From Chlorops oryzae (lineage: Eukaryota > Arthropoda > Insecta > Diptera > Chloropidae): 64,000 bases of DNA. The DNA is taken from positions 41,449,555 through 41,513,554 of the forward strand of contig CM035808.1 in NCBI GenBank assembly GCA_020466095.1, in the 5' to 3' direction. Positions 1-13,640 of this stretch are shown here, piece by piece. The position numbers were made by a program, and so were the translations under genes. The notes beneath the pieces are model-generated. The model ran no database searches. It saw only the letters and a list, made by a program, of their open reading frames with translations, and had not been told where the DNA came from. Numbering within the stretch: position 1 is the first letter of the stretch; each line of letters opens with the position of its first letter.

Positions 1-992
1 TTACGACACATTTTTAGTGTTTTTTGCAAAACGGGCAAAAACGGGCAACAGGTAACAACTGGTGGTCAATATACACACCCCAGGAATAAATGTGCGATTT
101 TGGTTTTTTTTAGCAAACTTTCACCTTTTTTTATAAAGTCACTTTTGTAAAAAATAAAATGTGAAAAAACTACTTACTTTAAGTGCTTAGTATTTGGGTT
201 CCAAAATATAAAAAAAAAAAAAACATATATAGATTTGAAATCAGCGAAAAAAACACTATTTAGTTATATAAGCACACGGTTCAATAGCACGTTAGTACCT
301 CCTTGAGAGAGGATTAAAAGTCACACGCGTCATTACAGAAATAGCTCACTGTCGTAATCTCCCCGTTTGTACGTTGCTGTGGCAACGAATTTCGACATTG
401 AGGCAGTTACCACATGCAATACCAGTTGCTTTGGACCTTAGACAACACATTGAAACCATTGTTTAGGCTGGGCATCATCATTCATTTTTTGGAATTATGG
501 CCGCATAGAATTTCTGAGGGACCACTGTGCGCCATAAGTCGAGCCTTGTGGTAAACCACGTAATAGAAAGTGTGGTGTGCCACGTAATAGCTTTTGGCCG
601 AAGTTGCAGCTATAGTTCTATATGTATTGGTGTATCGATATTTTTCTGCGGCGTCCACATTGCCTACCGTTCGTGATGGGCAGAAATCTAAAATCCCAAA
701 TCTTACACCATGAAAATTTACAAATTCCCTTTTCCCATTCCACCTAACTCCCACAAAGAGATAAAGTTCCTACGATTTGGGAAAGGGCATGGCCTGAGAG
801 ACGCAGGAAGCAAGGACTTGAACACGTGTCCAACCAAATCAAAGCAAACGATGAAGATCCTCTGCCCGTATATGGTTTTCCTAAATAAAAGAATTCGGCA
901 GTCCGTTTTATAAAGAAAAACACCTACTCCAAACGATGTTATTTAAAGATGTCAGAAAGGTGTTAGTTGCTGAAGGGACTCAAAATTGTCTC
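1..992. other. AT-rich non-coding stretch
   Basis: I see no supported gene, clear inverted repeat or RNA here. Open frames are short and show no protein family pattern. Confidence 0.5.
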
Positions 993-1119
993 TTTTTATA
1001 CCCAGCGTAAGCCGGGTACATTACGAATAGAAGGGCAAAACATAGTGCGCCAATATTGCTGGGACGCTGGTTATATCAAGGTGGGGCTTTCGTCGACTTA
1101 AGCTTTCTTACACGTTTTA
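993..1119 (+). repeat. Mini-me-like repeat, internally deleted copy
   Basis: It begins with the arm TTTATACCCAGCGTAAG and ends with the opposite arm (GGGACGCTGGTTATATCAAG, then AGCTTTCTTACACGTTTT). These are the same two ends as the longer copies near 9.8, 33.0 and 36.1 kb. The internal part, including the (GTCY)n tract and the GCCCACTGCCACGCCCACAAA blocks, is missing. This is a short deletion derivative of the family. Confidence 0.7.
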
Positions 1120-2790
1120 TACAAATCCAGATCGTATATAGTGCTATAGTGCTAAAAAATTTGTTCCAAGGCCTTCCTAAAAAAACAATGTTCTGGGAGA
1201 GCAAAAAATAATTTATTTCTTATACCTACATCCAGATAGATTTGTCTTAGATTTTTAAGCTCTCGTCTAAAAATAACATAAGAAGGTAAAACACCCTTAC
1301 TGGGATACATTACTTCAAAGGTTTCATGGTCTTAATTTCTTATTCGTTAGCTTAGTTCTAAAAACTTTCAGAGCAGATCCATGGCTCACTCCTAATAATC
1401 CAAGCCAAGCGGAAAGAGTTAATCCAATATCGAGAAATAATTTCACATAATGGAATGAGTTCGATCAAACCGAGTTTGCTAAAGCGACGTGATTTCTATA
1501 AAATTTGAATCAAATGCGAATTAGTCAGGCTTTAGCTATTCAATTGCATGTGAGAGCATACGATTTGTGCTCCTGGTATCAATGAGCAAAGAAACAAATG
1601 AGTCTGAATCATCAAAATTTCGTGTACTTCAAAATCATTTCAAGTATGAGTCGCGTTATGAATTCCATGACTCATCCGAAAGCCATTTGAATATTTATTG
1701 GAAGCATGTTCAAGGGAAATTTTACATTAAAATAAAAAACTTGTTCTTATGTCAACAGCTTTTTCCTACGTCCATCGGTAATGCTTGATAATCTTTTCTA
1801 TTGACGACGGCGCATAAAAATTACTTACTTAAAACTATTTGAGAAAAATTCATGATCAAAAACAATAAGTAATAACACAAGTCGTCACCGACGAAATAAA
1901 TAAACGATGATTACTTTTACTAAGTATTGGGAAAACTTAAAGCCATCGGTATATAACAAACACGTGGTTGTAGAATCAGATAACCATGCAACTTTATCGC
2001 ATACTTTATCTCAATTGGTTCTAAACCATTTGCGCTGGAAGCCGATTTCGAAAAATGTTGCTTAGGGCAAACTTAAAAATATAAAAAAAAAATGTATTCA
2101 ATTTTATTTTAGAAAACAGCCACCGTTTTTTTCATCTTTCTATCTTAACCCATTTGCGACCAAACAAAGAACAAAAACGTTGATAAAAAACGATTTACTT
2201 TTAATTATTTATTTGAAGCATTAATAACCGTACCATCTGCTTTTGGGTAAAAAAAAGGAAAATCCTTCCAATTTTAGCTGTTTCGCGGGATTTCAAAATG
2301 GAAAAATGGACAAAAAAAGGGTATCGAACAAAAAATTTTCGGACGTAAATTCATATTTTATTATATATATTGTATAATTCAAATCAATCTAGTAAGTTAT
2401 TCTTTTTCAAACGAAAAAACAAATGAATTTTTCATTTCCAACTTGTGTTATGTTATGTATACGAATCTCCGAATTGAAACGCTTTAGAAATACCTTTATA
2501 TCGTTGAAATGGTTTGTGCTGCCAATCTAAGATTTAATACATATACACAAAATGGATTGGCCAACAATTTAAAATATCGTTTTTGGATGGGGGACTGCTG
2601 ATGGGTGATCTATGTTTATTCAAAGTCCAAAAAAAATAAAATTATTTCATAAAGTTTTCAAATTTTCGACTTTGAGCATCATTTTACACCAATTTTTTAA
2701 CTTTTTGGAAGTTATTTTTGATGTCATATTAAAGAATGATGTTTTAAGTACACAAAACTTTTAATTAAATTTTGAAATATTTTAAACCAT
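1120..2790. other. AT-rich non-coding stretch
   Basis: No gene could be supported. A 73-codon open frame near 1567 has no recognisable motif, splice context or codon bias and is treated as chance. Confidence 0.5.
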
Positions 2791-2936
2791 AGGGGTATTC
2801 AGAAAGGCGTGTTAAAAACGTTGGAAAGTCGGAGAATTGCGACTTCTTAAAAATTTTTTAAACTTTTTTTGTATCTTGCACAACTTTTTAAGCAGTTAAA
2901 ATTTTCCGATTTTCCGACGCCTTTGTGAATACCCCT
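2791..2936. repeat. 146-bp MITE-like inverted-repeat element
   Basis: The left end reads AGGGGTATTCAGAAAGGCGT. The reverse complement of the right end reads AGGGGTATTCACAAAGGCGT, a 19/20 match. The interior is AT-rich and has no coding capacity. The class is not assigned because no clear target duplication was seen. Confidence 0.7.
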
Positions 2937-5917
2937 CGTATTTGAAAAAAATGAGTTTTAAAAATGCAATGGTAGTAAAAATTTCTTACGCGATTTTCTC
3001 GAAACTCTGACGTGATAGAAGTATTTTGATATTTTTCAATTTTTCAGCACACAAAAAACTAATAGAAACACCACTGCAACTCAAAACGGGAAAATCAAAT
3101 TTCAATTTTGCAGGCCATGTCGGAGCTCGCATCAAAATTGCCCATGGAAAAATATTCAACTGCCTAAGTGGTTCCGTTCAAGACCTCATTGTTCTTTATT
3201 TCAACTATATTGACGTATCGATACACAAATGAGAGATACGAGTAGGTACACCATAGTCAGTGCTGTCATCGTTTACATGTATTAATCTTTACTGCGCAGT
3301 GACCTTTTCGTTTTTTACCACTGAATGTTTAGAGGGATTAGTGCTTTGTTTGAGAAAAAGGAGAAAGAAGGTTTTTAAAAGGTGAAAAAAGGACTATTAA
3401 AACTAAAGAAAGGATTTTTAGCTCGTTCACGGGATAGACTTTTGCATGCCGAAAAAAAGGAGTATCCCGCGAAAAAAAGGACAAATGGCATGGTTAAGCA
3501 TTAATAAAACCATTAACTGCGAAGAAACAATTTTCCCCCACTTTTCTAATATATAATGCAGTAAAGGGTTAATAAAACCATTTATCGCGAAAAAACATTT
3601 CCCGCATATTTAATACATCTTGCAGTAAAGGATTAAAAGCCCAATTTTGGCTTTTTATGAAGTGACTTCTCTGTAATAGTAACTGTGAGGTCCAAGACGA
3701 AGCTTAAATAGTGTCTGTTGTAAGTATAGTACAGCGAGCGCGAATAGGTTAATTACTGCTTGAGATAAAAAATTTTGAAAAAGTCTAACCAAAACAGATT
3801 TTTCAAGGATATCTCATGCAATCTTCGTAACAAACCTTCAAAGTGATTTCTACAGTGCTTTTAGATAATACCTATCGTAAAGTTAACAAAGCTTTTAAAA
3901 AATCCCTTTCTGTGGCCGCAGACTGTGGTAAGATTTTTCTGTTGGATGAGGCAATTTTTCAATCATGTTTGTTGTTTGTTACATAAATGCATCTGATATG
4001 ACTATACGGAGAATTCATATTAATGCATATCAATCACAAGTGCGTCCGAAAAGTATGCAACATTTTTTTAATTTTGTGATTTTTAAGGATGTTCCCGGTG
4101 GTTGACTGTAATAAAACTAAGCACATTTAATCAATACAAAAAACTAAATTTTCGTGCTTTTTTGTATTGTATTATGACCTCTGGAACAACAAAAAAACTG
4201 TCATGAAAATATATCCTTCCACAGGAGCATGTATTGGTTTTGGAAAAATCGACCGAAATATAATTTTGTCGTTTTTTTTCGAGAAATTTTCAATATTTGA
4301 ATTTTTGAGTCATCATGCTATAGATATTTATTCATGGCTGAGATATGATTTTTTGAAACTTTCTATAAAAAACATTTTTCAAGAATATTCAAGGACTATA
4401 GAAGAAAGAGAGCCAAAATTAGGTGCAAATTAAATGTAATGCATTGCCTTAAGCATCTTTAAACAACTTTTGTCGAAATCGGCTTCGGTGGCCAAATGAC
4501 TATGCTATAAAAACGGTATGAAGGAGCGCTCAGATGCAGTTTGTGTACTGGAAGAAGTTCTTAAATTATAATTTTTTCGGTATTGAAATCAAAATATTTT
4601 CCATATATTCTTATTGGCTTGGGAACTATGGGCCACAAAAGTTAAAAAGAGGTGAAAAATTTTAAAATTTTTGAGATTTTTGCAATTTGTAGCTTCTAGA
4701 CGGAGTTTTTCTGGGTCAGTTAGTACAACAACTATTTTGACACAGATAATAGAGATAAATATTGAGGGCATTACGAGATAGAGTCTTAAGTAAGAGCGCA
4801 ACTTAATTCCGGCCACACGTTTGAAGACCCACCTTTCGAAATTTATACAATCTAAACCTAACTAGGACAGTCAAATACATTCGATCAGCTCAAAAGTGTT
4901 CATTTGTAAATGGCGTAGAATGGGTTTTTTTTCTAATTGAACTTCGAGCAAGGCTTAACCTTACTTTCGTAAAATCTTTAAAATAAAGGATAAGGGATTT
5001 TCAGGAAATACTTAACATTTTGAAATAAATTTGATGATAAGTTTCTTAAATTTCGTCGAAAGCATAAGGCAAATTTTACTTGCAAAAAACGTATGAAAAA
5101 AATAAAAGCCATTTGTTTCCAATCATTAATTATATTATTGGATTTGAATGAAAAATTTACAAAATTTATTGCGAAGCAATCAAAATTTATAGAGTAAAAA
5201 TTAAAATTTTGGATTTCCAATTTTTCTGCAACAATTATTCTGCCTAGAAAGTATTGATAGAGATTTGACCAGACAAAATAATTAGTGCATCAAATAAGTA
5301 TATAGTTCACTAATCCCAGCTAATATTTAAGTTGGTGTTAAAAGTCGATGGGGATTACATATGACCACTACAATTATACGGTCCTGGCGCGGATAAGGTT
5401 TTGGTCAATATGTCAATAAGCTTAGGCACCTTCGTAAATTTTAATTATTTTGGTGTTTTAGACAATCTGATCTGACAATGAATTAACTGAAGAAGATTGC
5501 ACGCAACCGAGGGTGAGTTCGAGCCCTGTCGTCAAAAGAATTCTTTTCAATTACGTAGATTTATTTAAGCTCAATAATGTTTTATATTTAACTTTGAAAA
5601 ATAAGTTTACTGAATGAATTTAATCTTTCAAGAATTTCCCTGTCGAAAGAATCAAAAATTCTTAGTCATCTCATATAAAAATTAGAACAAAATCAAGTAG
5701 TCGTTTTGATAAAGATTAAACTTTTTTCGTAATGTAAAGAACAGCATTTCACAACCAAAGAGTTCGCGTTATGGAATCAAAAGCAATTAATGTTAATGTT
5801 GTGTAACACAAACAGAGTTTCGCAAAAGCAAACAAATTAAAATAAACAAATAAGAAAAAATTTTTTTTTCAATTTTTCATATCAAAATAAATATAAAAAA
5901 AAAAAAAAATCCCTCAT
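2937..5917. other. Intergenic, no gene recognised
   Basis: The stretch is AT-rich with only short, unconvincing open frames (for example 4167-4433). A tRNA B-box-like string lies near 5515 without a matching A box. Confidence 0.5.
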
Positions 5918-6080
5918 TTAAGGCCATATGGACCCACCCACAAGACCTAAAAGCTTTGAAATGGACCGGTTGTTTTTCAATGACAGCCTGGAAAAACGGG
6001 TGATTGAATCGTATGAAACGCGACCGGTCCCAACTCTTTTGGACCGACCTGGTGACCGGTCGGTCCAATTACTGCAAAGA
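5918..6080. repeat. Partial copy of the GGACCGGTC-rich repeat
   Basis: Several copies of GGACCGG or GACCGGTC occur here, and the segment ends in CCAATTACTGCA, close to the right end of the complete element at 6405-7083. No matching left end is present, so this is a fragment or a heavily diverged copy. Confidence 0.45.
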
Positions 6081-6404
6081 TATAAGTATTACACACACAC
6101 ACACTCACACACATACAAGCACATCATAAACCTCACTAGCATTCCCATTCTGAACAGTGAACTATAGAAGGTTTCCATATCGAACAATGAATTGCCTCAG
6201 TCAGTGACGGATATGGTGGTTAGAGTACTTGGGGTCCTATGAGACTCCAAGACAGTAGGCATTACGTTGCATCAAGGCAAGTGGAAACAATCTTGCGACC
6301 CTTAAAACTGATATTTTGAACCTATTCAATCTATGGTCTTTCGTCTATCGATATTATTCCAATGATTTCATGAAAAAGGATATCTACTATTAAGTAGATA
6401 ACTA

Positions 6405-7083
6405 CCCTGCAGCAATGAGCCGGTCAGTTTTCTAAGAAGGGACTGGCCTTTAACTGGTCCAAAGCCTGCCGGTTATATTATGGCAGTTCGTTCCATCGAA
6501 TTCGGCTAGCCGGCGGTCGGTAATAAAGGGGTTGGTTTAAGGGTAGTCTGTAAATGACACTTTCATCAACTTAGAATATATCAGTGCCGTAGCAATTCCG
6601 TTTTGCGTGGAGGGGCAAAATTATTTTTTTAATTTGCGTGGGGGGAAAAATTATTTTTTCAATTTTAACGTCTATTTTAATTAAAACCACATTACATACA
6701 CGTTTTCAATGCACGTTTTTTCGATTGTCATTTATTTATTCTCCTTTTCTAATTTTTTTCATGGGCAAAAACAAAAATGCGTGGGTGGGAAAATCCCCCT
6801 CTTGCCCCTATGGTTGCTACGGCACTGGAATATATGTATATATAAGAAATATGTTGCTTATTTTCCTCATTTGGCTATCTTAAAACCAGAAAAAATAACG
6901 ACAATTGACCCAAAACAACTGGCCTATGATCAGCCGTTTTGCGGACTAGTCCCTCCCCAAGGACAGGCCCATGTTAAAAAGGTCAGTTGAATACATTAGA
7001 AGTGGAATTATGAGGGGACTAGCACTAGTAACATGAAAGACTGACCGAAGGCTGCACTTGGGTCAGTCCATATTACTGCAGGG
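6405..7083. mobile_element. 679-bp CCCTGCAG-ended element, TA target duplication
   Basis: The left end is CCCTGCAGCAATGAG. The right end read in reverse complement is CCCTGCAGTAATATGG. Both ends are flanked directly by TA. The subterminal regions carry repeated ACTGGTC and GGTCAGT motifs in both orientations, which is usual for transposase-binding arrays. No transposase frame survives. It belongs with the elements at 24767 and 40905, which share the termini but not the interiors. Confidence 0.7.
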
Positions 7084-9297
7084 TACCTACACACATATAT
7101 GTACATACATATTTATTTTTACTGTAACTTGTTTCTTTCCAAAGAATTTAATTCGGGAGTTCAACCGCGGTCACGGGCTTTTGGATAGGTACGCCTCTGG
7201 CCACTCTGCTTATGCGTGCCAAGAGAGAGGAACGTGCTCATGAATACCGTCTTAATATACATACATACATATGTACATAGCTGCCGGCCGGCTTTTATTT
7301 TAGCTCATTTTGTTATGCAAGTTCTGTCTCAAAGCGAAGGCAAACTGATGGAGCAATAACGTGCAAGAGAACTATATTCCAGGCATACACAGGAACTGAA
7401 AAAGGGATGCGGACAAAGAGCTACATAAATACATACCCACAGGGAAGCGAGTATGAATTGTATAAAACTACATTCGGCCACAGCGACATTTAATCGCCAA
7501 GTAATTTCGTATTTGGAAGGAAGAAAAGGAAATGCGACTTTCTAATTTGAACATATTTACATATCTTTGTATTTGTACTTTGTGTATGTGTATAGCGAAG
7601 TTACGCTCCTTTGAGCATGCTTTGCTCATGCAAAAGAGAGGAAGTTCAAGTTCAAATGTAATTTTTTTCTCGAATAAAAATTGCAGTAAGAACCAAAAAT
7701 TTCCAATGCATTTTTCCTTGTGTTAGTAGATATGTACATACATATGTATATGTATATGTATCTATGTATATGATTCGCTGTATATTTGAGTATATAGTGG
7801 GTGTGTTATTGTCATATTGCAGCATGTGCTGAGCTGGCTCTGAAGCGCTGAAGCAGCCATCAAAGGGCGAGGCTGCTTTATCCCGCCGCTCAGTAGAATG
7901 TAACGATGTAAGTGTTGGTGTATGTATATTCTTTGCTCCTTCGTCGCATCGTTGCTGCAGTGTCTGTGGGTACAAAGTATGAAATAATATGGAAAGAAAA
8001 GTTCGAAAATAGAATTTATGTGCCATACTCCCATAATTTATGTTGATTTGTTTTTGAAAAAGTGAAACTTTATAAGGGCTTAAAACTTTTAATGGCGCTT
8101 TGAACTGGATTGTTGTGAGTCAGATTTCTGAAAATTTTCCCTTGTGAAAAAGAATGGGGTGAAATCATTGTAAATAGCTCGTTTTTATAGGAATTTTTGT
8201 GGGAATTATTGAATGCATTTTTACTGTAGTCAAATGTGAACTCGTAAAGGAACTTTTGAACAGAAACCGGAGGCATTTTTACCTCTAAAGGATCTCTCAG
8301 TATAATGTTAAAATATTTATTATTATTATTATTAAGGATGGGGAGTGTTGCGCACCGCGACCACAAAGGATCTATTGTGCTAACTCCGATGGTTCTTTAA
8401 TTCACGATCCTTAGGCTTTTTATGAAGTTAAGCACTGTGGACGGTTTAAAGACGTTACAGAATTTGTAGGGGGCGATTATGGATAGTGTTAAAATAAGAA
8501 ACCACTAATTCCCTAAGGGCTTCAAAACCATCCAAATTTTTTTGTTTAACTCATTGCGAAAAAATATGCGTCGAAGAGCTTTATGAAAATAGATTATTAT
8601 TTTATGGCACAATTTGAGTTCTTACCGTTAACGCAGCAAGGACGTATTTAGGGAGTGGGTAAAGAGGTGGGGGCCATGGGCTCCCTTTAAGGTGGATAGA
8701 ATATCAAAAGTTACTCCTGAATAAAAACATCGTTGCATAAACAAAAGTTGCCCCTTGCCTTGGTTGCTTAATGATGGCCGACGGAAATAACTTGAAAATC
8801 AAGCCTTAAGTCGAATTCTACCTACTTTTCCTATATGCCGTCAGCCGAAAGCACTCTTAATTGTGTTTATTAGAAAGGGTAAAATTGTTTGTGAATCAAA
8901 AAAAATTTTAAGTATATTGTAGAAGCTTAGAACAGTTGATGAGTGACTAATTTCTATTCAGTTATGCCTTTGCTTATTTTTTTTATCTATATTTGGGATA
9001 TTATTTCCTTCCTTTCCTACTCTTATTTCTTTCCTCTCTTTGATAACCAGAATCGATTTTATTATGTGCGTTTTAATAATATCTTACATATCATGCTATA
9101 TTCGATTCAGAATCCTGTACAAAAATGAAGCAGTGAAAAAAAGCATAAATTTATTTTATTTTATTCCGGCATGCCCCAAAAATCGATAAGGTCAAAAATA
9201 GGCTTTTTTGGGAAATCTCATATACCCTCAAAACCGCATCCGCAGCATTACAGCTCAATTATTATATATCGAAACTATTGTATAAATGGGTAAAGAA
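7084..9297. other. Intergenic with CATACATATGTA microsatellites
   Basis: Simple repeats of the CATACATATGTATATGTA type occur at 7252-7280 and 7735-7772. These are typical of fly intergenic DNA. No gene could be supported. Confidence 0.5.
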
Positions 9298-9457
9298 ACG
9301 GTCCCACCCGCGACAGCCATTTCGAGCAGAAATTGCGTATTTTCAGTGTTCCACTATTGTTAAACGTTTTCAAAATTTTAAATCCTTAAGATTCACGTCC
9401 TTTTTTTTATTATTATGAGGCTAAAACCTAAAAAACGAGTGTCACGGGTGGGACCGT
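9298..9457. repeat. 160-bp MITE-like element
   Basis: The terminal inverted repeats are ACGGTCCCACCCGCGACA on the left and ACGGTCCCACCCGTGACA in reverse complement on the right, a 17/18 match. They are GC-rich against an AT-rich background. The interior is non-coding. Confidence 0.7.
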
Positions 9458-9844
9458 ATTCATGGAATATTTCTATATATCTTGAAATGGGAACTGCGTC
9501 AAAACTAATTCGTGTTGATCTTTGGATCAAATTAAAATCTAGACGATTTTGCATTTGATTTCGGTGAAATCCCCGATCGGTTTTTTATATTTTATTGAGT
9601 AAAACTTTCTTTTTAAATATTTTGTATAAGCTTTGGTTTACCATTCAATTTAATAGGTAGAGGAAAAGGTGGTAATGTGGCCCCTGCAGGTATCTTGTCC
9701 CCCTCACATATTTTGTATTAAGAAACACGCCTTCAAGTTTAATATGCGTGGAACGGGGAGCTCTTGCCATAGTTGTCAAATTAAGCCAAAAAAATTGGGT
9801 GGATCGCAAAACGCTCGTTTGTTATTTGACATATTTAAATCAGT

Positions 9845-10549
9845 TTTTATACCCAGCGTAACCAGGGTATACTAGTTTTGTGCGAATCTTGTAACAGCCA
9901 GAACTAAGCTCCGTAGATATAGACATATTTATATATTCTTGATCAGGACCAAAAACTGAATCGATTTAGACATGTCCGTCTGTCCGTCCGTCCGTCCGTC
10001 CGTCCTTCCGTCTGTTTGTCTTACCGTCTGTCCGTCCGTCTGACCGTCTGTCCGTCCGTCTGTGGTCGGATCTCCTCCGAAACGGCTGGACTAACCAAGT
10101 CGAAGTTTTGCACACAGGTATATCGGGATCCGAGTATGATCCTACGTAAAAATGGGAGACATCCGCCCACTGCCACGCCCACAAATAAATGTATTGTTTT
10201 TTCAGTAAAATGCCTTTAACTTGCGAACCACTCAACACATTTCATTGATATTTGGTGTACTGGTAAACTACGAAAAGGGACATATCCTGGGGAAAAATGG
10301 ACGCCGTCCTTCTCGAGCCACGCCCACAAATAAGGGCTTATCGTAACTTGTGAAGTAAAAGGCGTAGAAGCTTCAAATTCGCAACATAGGTTGACCAAGG
10401 CGAATGAAAGGTGTAGGAAAATAATTTATGTGGCCCGCCCACTGCCACGCCCACAAATAGAGAAGCAAAGTGCGCTCATAATGTCGGGACGCTGGGTATT
10501 TCAAAGTCGGGCTTGACCGATTTTAGCTTTCCCACTTGTTTTTTTTTTA
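9845..10549 (+). repeat. Mini-me-like repeat with (GTCY)n core
   Basis: The left arm is TTTATACCCAGCGTAACC. Then comes a CATGTCCGTCTGTCCGTCCG-type tract of about 90 bp (9974-10063), then three blocks containing CCACGCCCACAAATA, and a right arm that ends in GGGACGCTGGGTATTTC, CCGATTTTAGC and a T tract. The layout, a conserved arm followed by a GTCY microsatellite, matches the mini-me repeats known from Diptera. The same sequence recurs inverted at 33.0-34.1 kb and without the microsatellite at 36.1 kb. It has no coding capacity: the long frame across the GTCY tract is simply translated microsatellite. Confidence 0.8.
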
Positions 10550-10703
10550 TACAACCAGGTTCCACGTTCAGTGATTTAAACAGTGTGTTTGATAAACGTT
10601 GTTTTATTGGACTTTGAAGGTAATTATGCAATAACTTTAGGCAGATATGTCTGTTTTGGCTTGGTTTTGCATGATTTCTGTATTTTTTCAATTTCGTTTT
10701 TAT

Positions 10704-10940
10704 ATGCCTAGACAAAGTCAGATATCTCAATTTTCAAAGAAAAGAAAAATATGGAACCCAGATCAAATAAAAAAAGCAATTGAAGCTGTAAGGACAAAGG
10801 TCATGGGCTACAAAAACGCTGTATAAATGTTTTCTGTGCCAAATTCCACTTTGAAACGATTAGTGAAGGACTCTGAAGAACCTTTAGAAATACTGGTTAA
10901 CAAGTGCCTTCGAATTTGTTATGTTACTCTATAGTTTTTT
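10704..10940 (+). pseudogene. psq-type helix-turn-helix fossil (pogo/Jerky-like transposase N-terminus)
   Basis: From the ATG at 10704 a frame runs through a basic stretch (KKRKIW), then AIEAVR, MGYKNAV, a TAA stop at 10824-10826, and in the same frame MFSVPNSTLKRLVKDS. The order W...AI.AVR...MG...A...F.VP..TL is the signature of the HTH_psq domain at the N-terminus of pogo/Tigger/Jerky-type transposases and related proteins. The frame ends at a TAG around 10934, and no CENP-B-type or DDE part follows. One internal stop plus the missing remainder make this a broken fragment. It sits directly beside the mini-me-like repeat. Confidence 0.6.
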
Positions 10941-11730
10941 AATGTTTAAAGAATAAACTTTTTTTTTAAATAGTCAACGGTTATTTTATCTATTCTACAA
11001 AAAGGTATGCATGGGGAAATATGTAAGGGGCACTAAAACGTACAAAATTGATTTTTAAGTGTTGTATTTTTTACATAAGGCCTGAAAAACAAAGCGGAGG
11101 TCATATTACCACATTTTCCTCTAATATCCTTCTCAGTTAGTGCTTAAGACGATGGACTTCTTTTTTAAAAAACTTAAGCACGACTTGTAATGGACCTCTT
11201 TGAAATGTTTAATTTTAAACTAATCCTCAATACGCGGTTGGCACTTTTGAAACCTTTGACAATAAACTAATTCAAAAAGCTGTCAAATTTATTGTTCAAA
11301 ATTTCATACCAAAATTAGTTTCTTTTATTCGTGCGAAATATTTGATAACAATTTTTGTCAACATGACACGTGTGAACCTACACTGTTAATTAACATTTCA
11401 TTTTTCAAAGAATTTTAATTGCAAACGACATTAAAAATTTTGGATACAGATGTCAAAATTTCGAAACGATTTAATAATGAATATTTTCTGATAATTTTCT
11501 TTACTTAATTGCGTACTGAAGGTAAGAAAAAAACCAAGGCTCTCTTTCCTCATAGCCTGGATACATCCTTGTAACGCGGTTTAACTAACAATTGCTTGAG
11601 CTTTTGACAAATATTAAGGAACTATCTTCAGATATCGATTTTTTTTTGTGATTAAAATCTTTAAAAAATCACTATTTTTCTTGTATGAGGAAATTTTTCA
11701 GAACCACTCCTTTATTTCAATCAAATGTAT

Positions 11731-11762
<32 letters not shown>

Positions 11763-12959
11763 TTACATAGGTACAGATTTCACCCCTATCTATGTATGTA
11801 CCTAAATGCACAGACACAAAGATACGATTTAAATTTTTTGCCGAAAAATCGCTACAAATGTTGTTGAAACTTGACAACAATGTATTTTTGCCGGGCCAGT
11901 CATGCGCGTTAGATCGCCTAAAAGAGCGCATCTATTCTTCAAAAACGTTCATAAGAATTCATGTATTCTAGCATATTCGCGAAATGCGCCTACTTCGGCA
12001 TCAAGGTAAGAAGTTTCTGGAATTTGTACCTAAAAACGGCAGAGAGAGAAAAAGAAAGAGAGAGAAAAGAGAGGTGAGCTCTTCAAGTATAAAAGTCAAA
12101 GTTCTTCATGCTAGGTCGCGCCTCTTGAAATCATTGATTGCTGCATTCAACAAAAGCAAAGTTAAAGAAAAATTTTCAAATACTTTCGCATGAATTTCAA
12201 AATCAATAATTACATTAATAATCATTTTTAATCACAATTGATTGTAATTTTTATTCCGAAATGTCTTTAAATACAAACCCCATTCACAACCATTAATCCA
12301 GCAAGCCAGTATTTTTAAATATAACTATTCATAAATTTTTATCGATTTCCATTTCAATTCTTCGCATCGCATCTCGTGTAGCTCACATTTTAAAGGTCAG
12401 AATCAACTGCTCGAGGCAGCTTTTAGCAATACTATCAAATATCATCGAACCATATGAAAATAGGTCAAAGAATTCTATTTAACACAAGAGCCCTTTGCTG
12501 CTGGGCAATTGTTTCGGAAATTGTCGTTAATTAATTCGATAATTAATTATTTTTCAAATTTTATTTTGCTACTTCATCGCTAGCTATAATAGGGCTGAAC
12601 GGTACACGGTGAAAAAAAATACCCAAAAAAAATTTCAACGCACAGTACACGGTGCAATATGCATTCATATAATATTCATTAAATAAAATGGTATCGAACT
12701 TAAAAGAACTGTTTGATGAATTAAAATGCAATTGCTGATGCTTTCTACAGATTCCATTGTTTGGCCAAGTTAAATTCTCAGTAACTACTCCCATACAAAA
12801 CGTTCTAAACAGATCAAGTAAAAATTATTCCTTACATTTTCAAAATAGCTTTGTTTGATAGTGGAAAAAATTTCTCTCCAATCTCGTGCCTCCCGCACTC
12901 GTTGTCTCTAAGATCATGTTTGAAAGATGAGCCGATTTCAAGTTAAAGTTTGTTACGTA
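10941..12959. other. AT-rich intergenic stretch with a (TA)n tract
   Basis: A perfect (TA)n microsatellite occupies about 11738-11763. No gene could be supported; the frames near 11685-12193 have no family features. Confidence 0.5.
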
Positions 12960-13640
12960 ATATATTGGGCCCAAATGATGATATCAAGTGAAAATGGGCG
13001 TGATCCTCGTACTGGCACGCCCAAAAATTCTTATAACTCTAGAGACACTAAACATTTTTAATTGATATGTGGTGCATTTTTGAGAGACTAGAAGAGACAT
13101 ATTCAAAAAAAAAAAAAAAAATTGGCGTGCTTCACCCACTTCCACGTCCAAAAAAAAAAAAAATAGTCTGTCGTAACTAGGGTTCGAAAAGACGTAGAAG
13201 CATCAAATTAAAAATATAGATTGACTTTGATGCAACAAAAGTGCATGGAAAAATTCCACGAGCTCTGCCCAATGCCACGCTCACAAATGACGTTAGTGAG
13301 CCAATCTCGTCGGGAAGCTATATCAAAGTTCGTCTTGACTGAATTAGGCTTGAAGACTTAAGAATACCTTAAGTGTCAAGCTGTTTAACAGTCAATTTTT
13401 ATCAAAAACTCACAAAAATTGTTTTTGGCAGGCAACATTTAAAAAACTTATATTTTTTGTTTATACTTTTTTCAAATTCGTAAAATTAGTGAAATTCCTT
13501 CATTAAATTAATTTGAAAACTTATTTAAGGAGGACTTAAAATTTGTACTGTTAAAATGCTTTACAGACTTAAGCTTTACTTAAGTGCTAAGGAGACCTTA
13601 AGTATGCACTGTAATATCGGGCCTTAGGCTCTCTTACTTG
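12960..13640 (+). repeat. Old, degenerate mini-me-like repeat
   Basis: Landmarks of the family occur in order but heavily mutated: TGGGCGTGATCC, GCACGCCCA, AGACGTAGAAGCATCAAATT, TGCCACGCTCACAAATGA, and finally GGCTCTCTTACTTGTTT. Between about 13350 and 13610 the repeat is interrupted by unrelated sequence rich in CTTAAG sites, probably a nested insertion. This is the oldest-looking copy in the window. Confidence 0.6.

Noticed and set aside
5490..5545. tRNA B-box-like GAGTTCGAGCCC
   Set aside because: No A box at the right distance and no stems; too weak even for a SINE call.
9966..10238. Open frame of Arg/Thr/Asp/Gly repeats
   Set aside because: It is the translation of the (GTCY)n microsatellite in a mini-me-like repeat, not a protein.
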